Source of the DNA: a bacterium
GTDB lineage: Bacteria > Auribacterota > Auribacteria > Auribacterales > Auribacteraceae
Direction: 5' to 3'
Assembly: GCA_024233545.1 (NCBI GenBank)
Contig: JACKPL010000008.1
Span: 1-64,000 of the forward strand
Length of the DNA stretch: 64,000 nucleotides
The notes under the pieces were generated by a model that saw only the letters and a list, made by a program, of their open reading frames with translations, was not told the DNA's origin and made no database searches. How positions within the stretch are numbered: the stretch's first letter is position 1; every line of letters starts with the position of its first letter. Below, one piece after another: positions 63,890-64,000 of the stretch. Both the position numbers and the translations under genes were made by a program.

Positions 63890-64000
63890 GTGTGTAAGAT
63901 GTTTTTATCTCCAAGCCTACTCATTATTTCATAGTAATAGTTATAAATAAAATTTGGATATATCATTGGGGCATTATAGTTAATGGTCACCGTATAAATC

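Overview
The window is a moderately AT-rich bacterial chromosome segment. It most resembles the PVC superphylum, near Lentisphaerota/Kiritimatiellota. The supporting traits are a giant Chlamydia-type GreA with a long helical N-terminal half (52607-54817), a prepilin with an H-X9-DG-like motif (17273-17881), PEP-CTERM surface proteins (61984-63045, and a decayed copy at 21375-21968), and separate coaC and coaB genes. The lineage is an inference. No rRNA or other phylogenetic marker settles it.

Layout. (1) 1-17065, plus strand: the end of rnhB, then yraN, nadB and a secreted protein, followed by the pyrimidine operon pyrC-carA-carB-pyrK-pyrD-pyrF-pyrE and then yicC, gmk, coaC, coaB and a PilS/PilR-like two-component pair. 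Most junctions overlap by a few bases, so this is probably one long co-transcribed and translationally coupled unit. (2) 17066-19941: a sigma-54 promoter with tandem upstream repeats drives a pilin gene that ends in a strong terminator, followed by an O-antigen-ligase/TPR protein. (3) 20126-23214: tRNA-Cys and tRNA-Leu, then an accessory patch with two small orphan genes, two decayed secreted-protein genes and an XRE/S24-type repressor facing a perfect palindrome. (4) 23215-39600: a surface-polysaccharide locus. It holds glycosyltransferases, a GT-SpsF fusion, a methyltransferase split by a frameshift, a NeuB-type sialic-acid-like synthase, an HAD phosphatase, a sugar formyltransferase and a UDP-sugar dehydratase. 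It also holds a plus-strand GT4 / acetyltransferase / asparagine-synthetase-like trio of the kind linked to exosortase systems.

(5) 39785-45721, minus strand: a histidine operon in the order hisD-C-B-H-A-F-I. hisF and hisI are intact. hisD, hisC, hisB, hisH and most of hisA are recognisable only by moving repeatedly between frames. This is either heavy indel decay or a stretch of poor sequence. (6) 45728-54817, minus strand: alaS, recX, htrA, recA, thpR, cinA/pncC and the giant greA. A palindrome sits at the recA promoter. (7) 54919-61246: an HTH-like protein, a lipoprotein, a His/Tyr-rich secreted protein, a XylR_N/V4R-PAS-GGDEF signalling protein and an 844-residue orphan.

(8) 61337-63378: tRNA-Lys followed by a small integrated island of about 2 kb. 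It is bounded by a direct repeat of the tRNA 3' end and carries an integrase remnant and a HAF-repeat PEP-CTERM protein. (9) 63572-63889: a cold-shock protein with a terminator-like hairpin in its leader and a strong downstream terminator.

Taken together, the segment combines housekeeping nucleotide and NAD metabolism with cell-surface construction (pili, polysaccharide, PEP-CTERM proteins). No CRISPR array, complete insertion sequence or dedicated antiviral system was seen.
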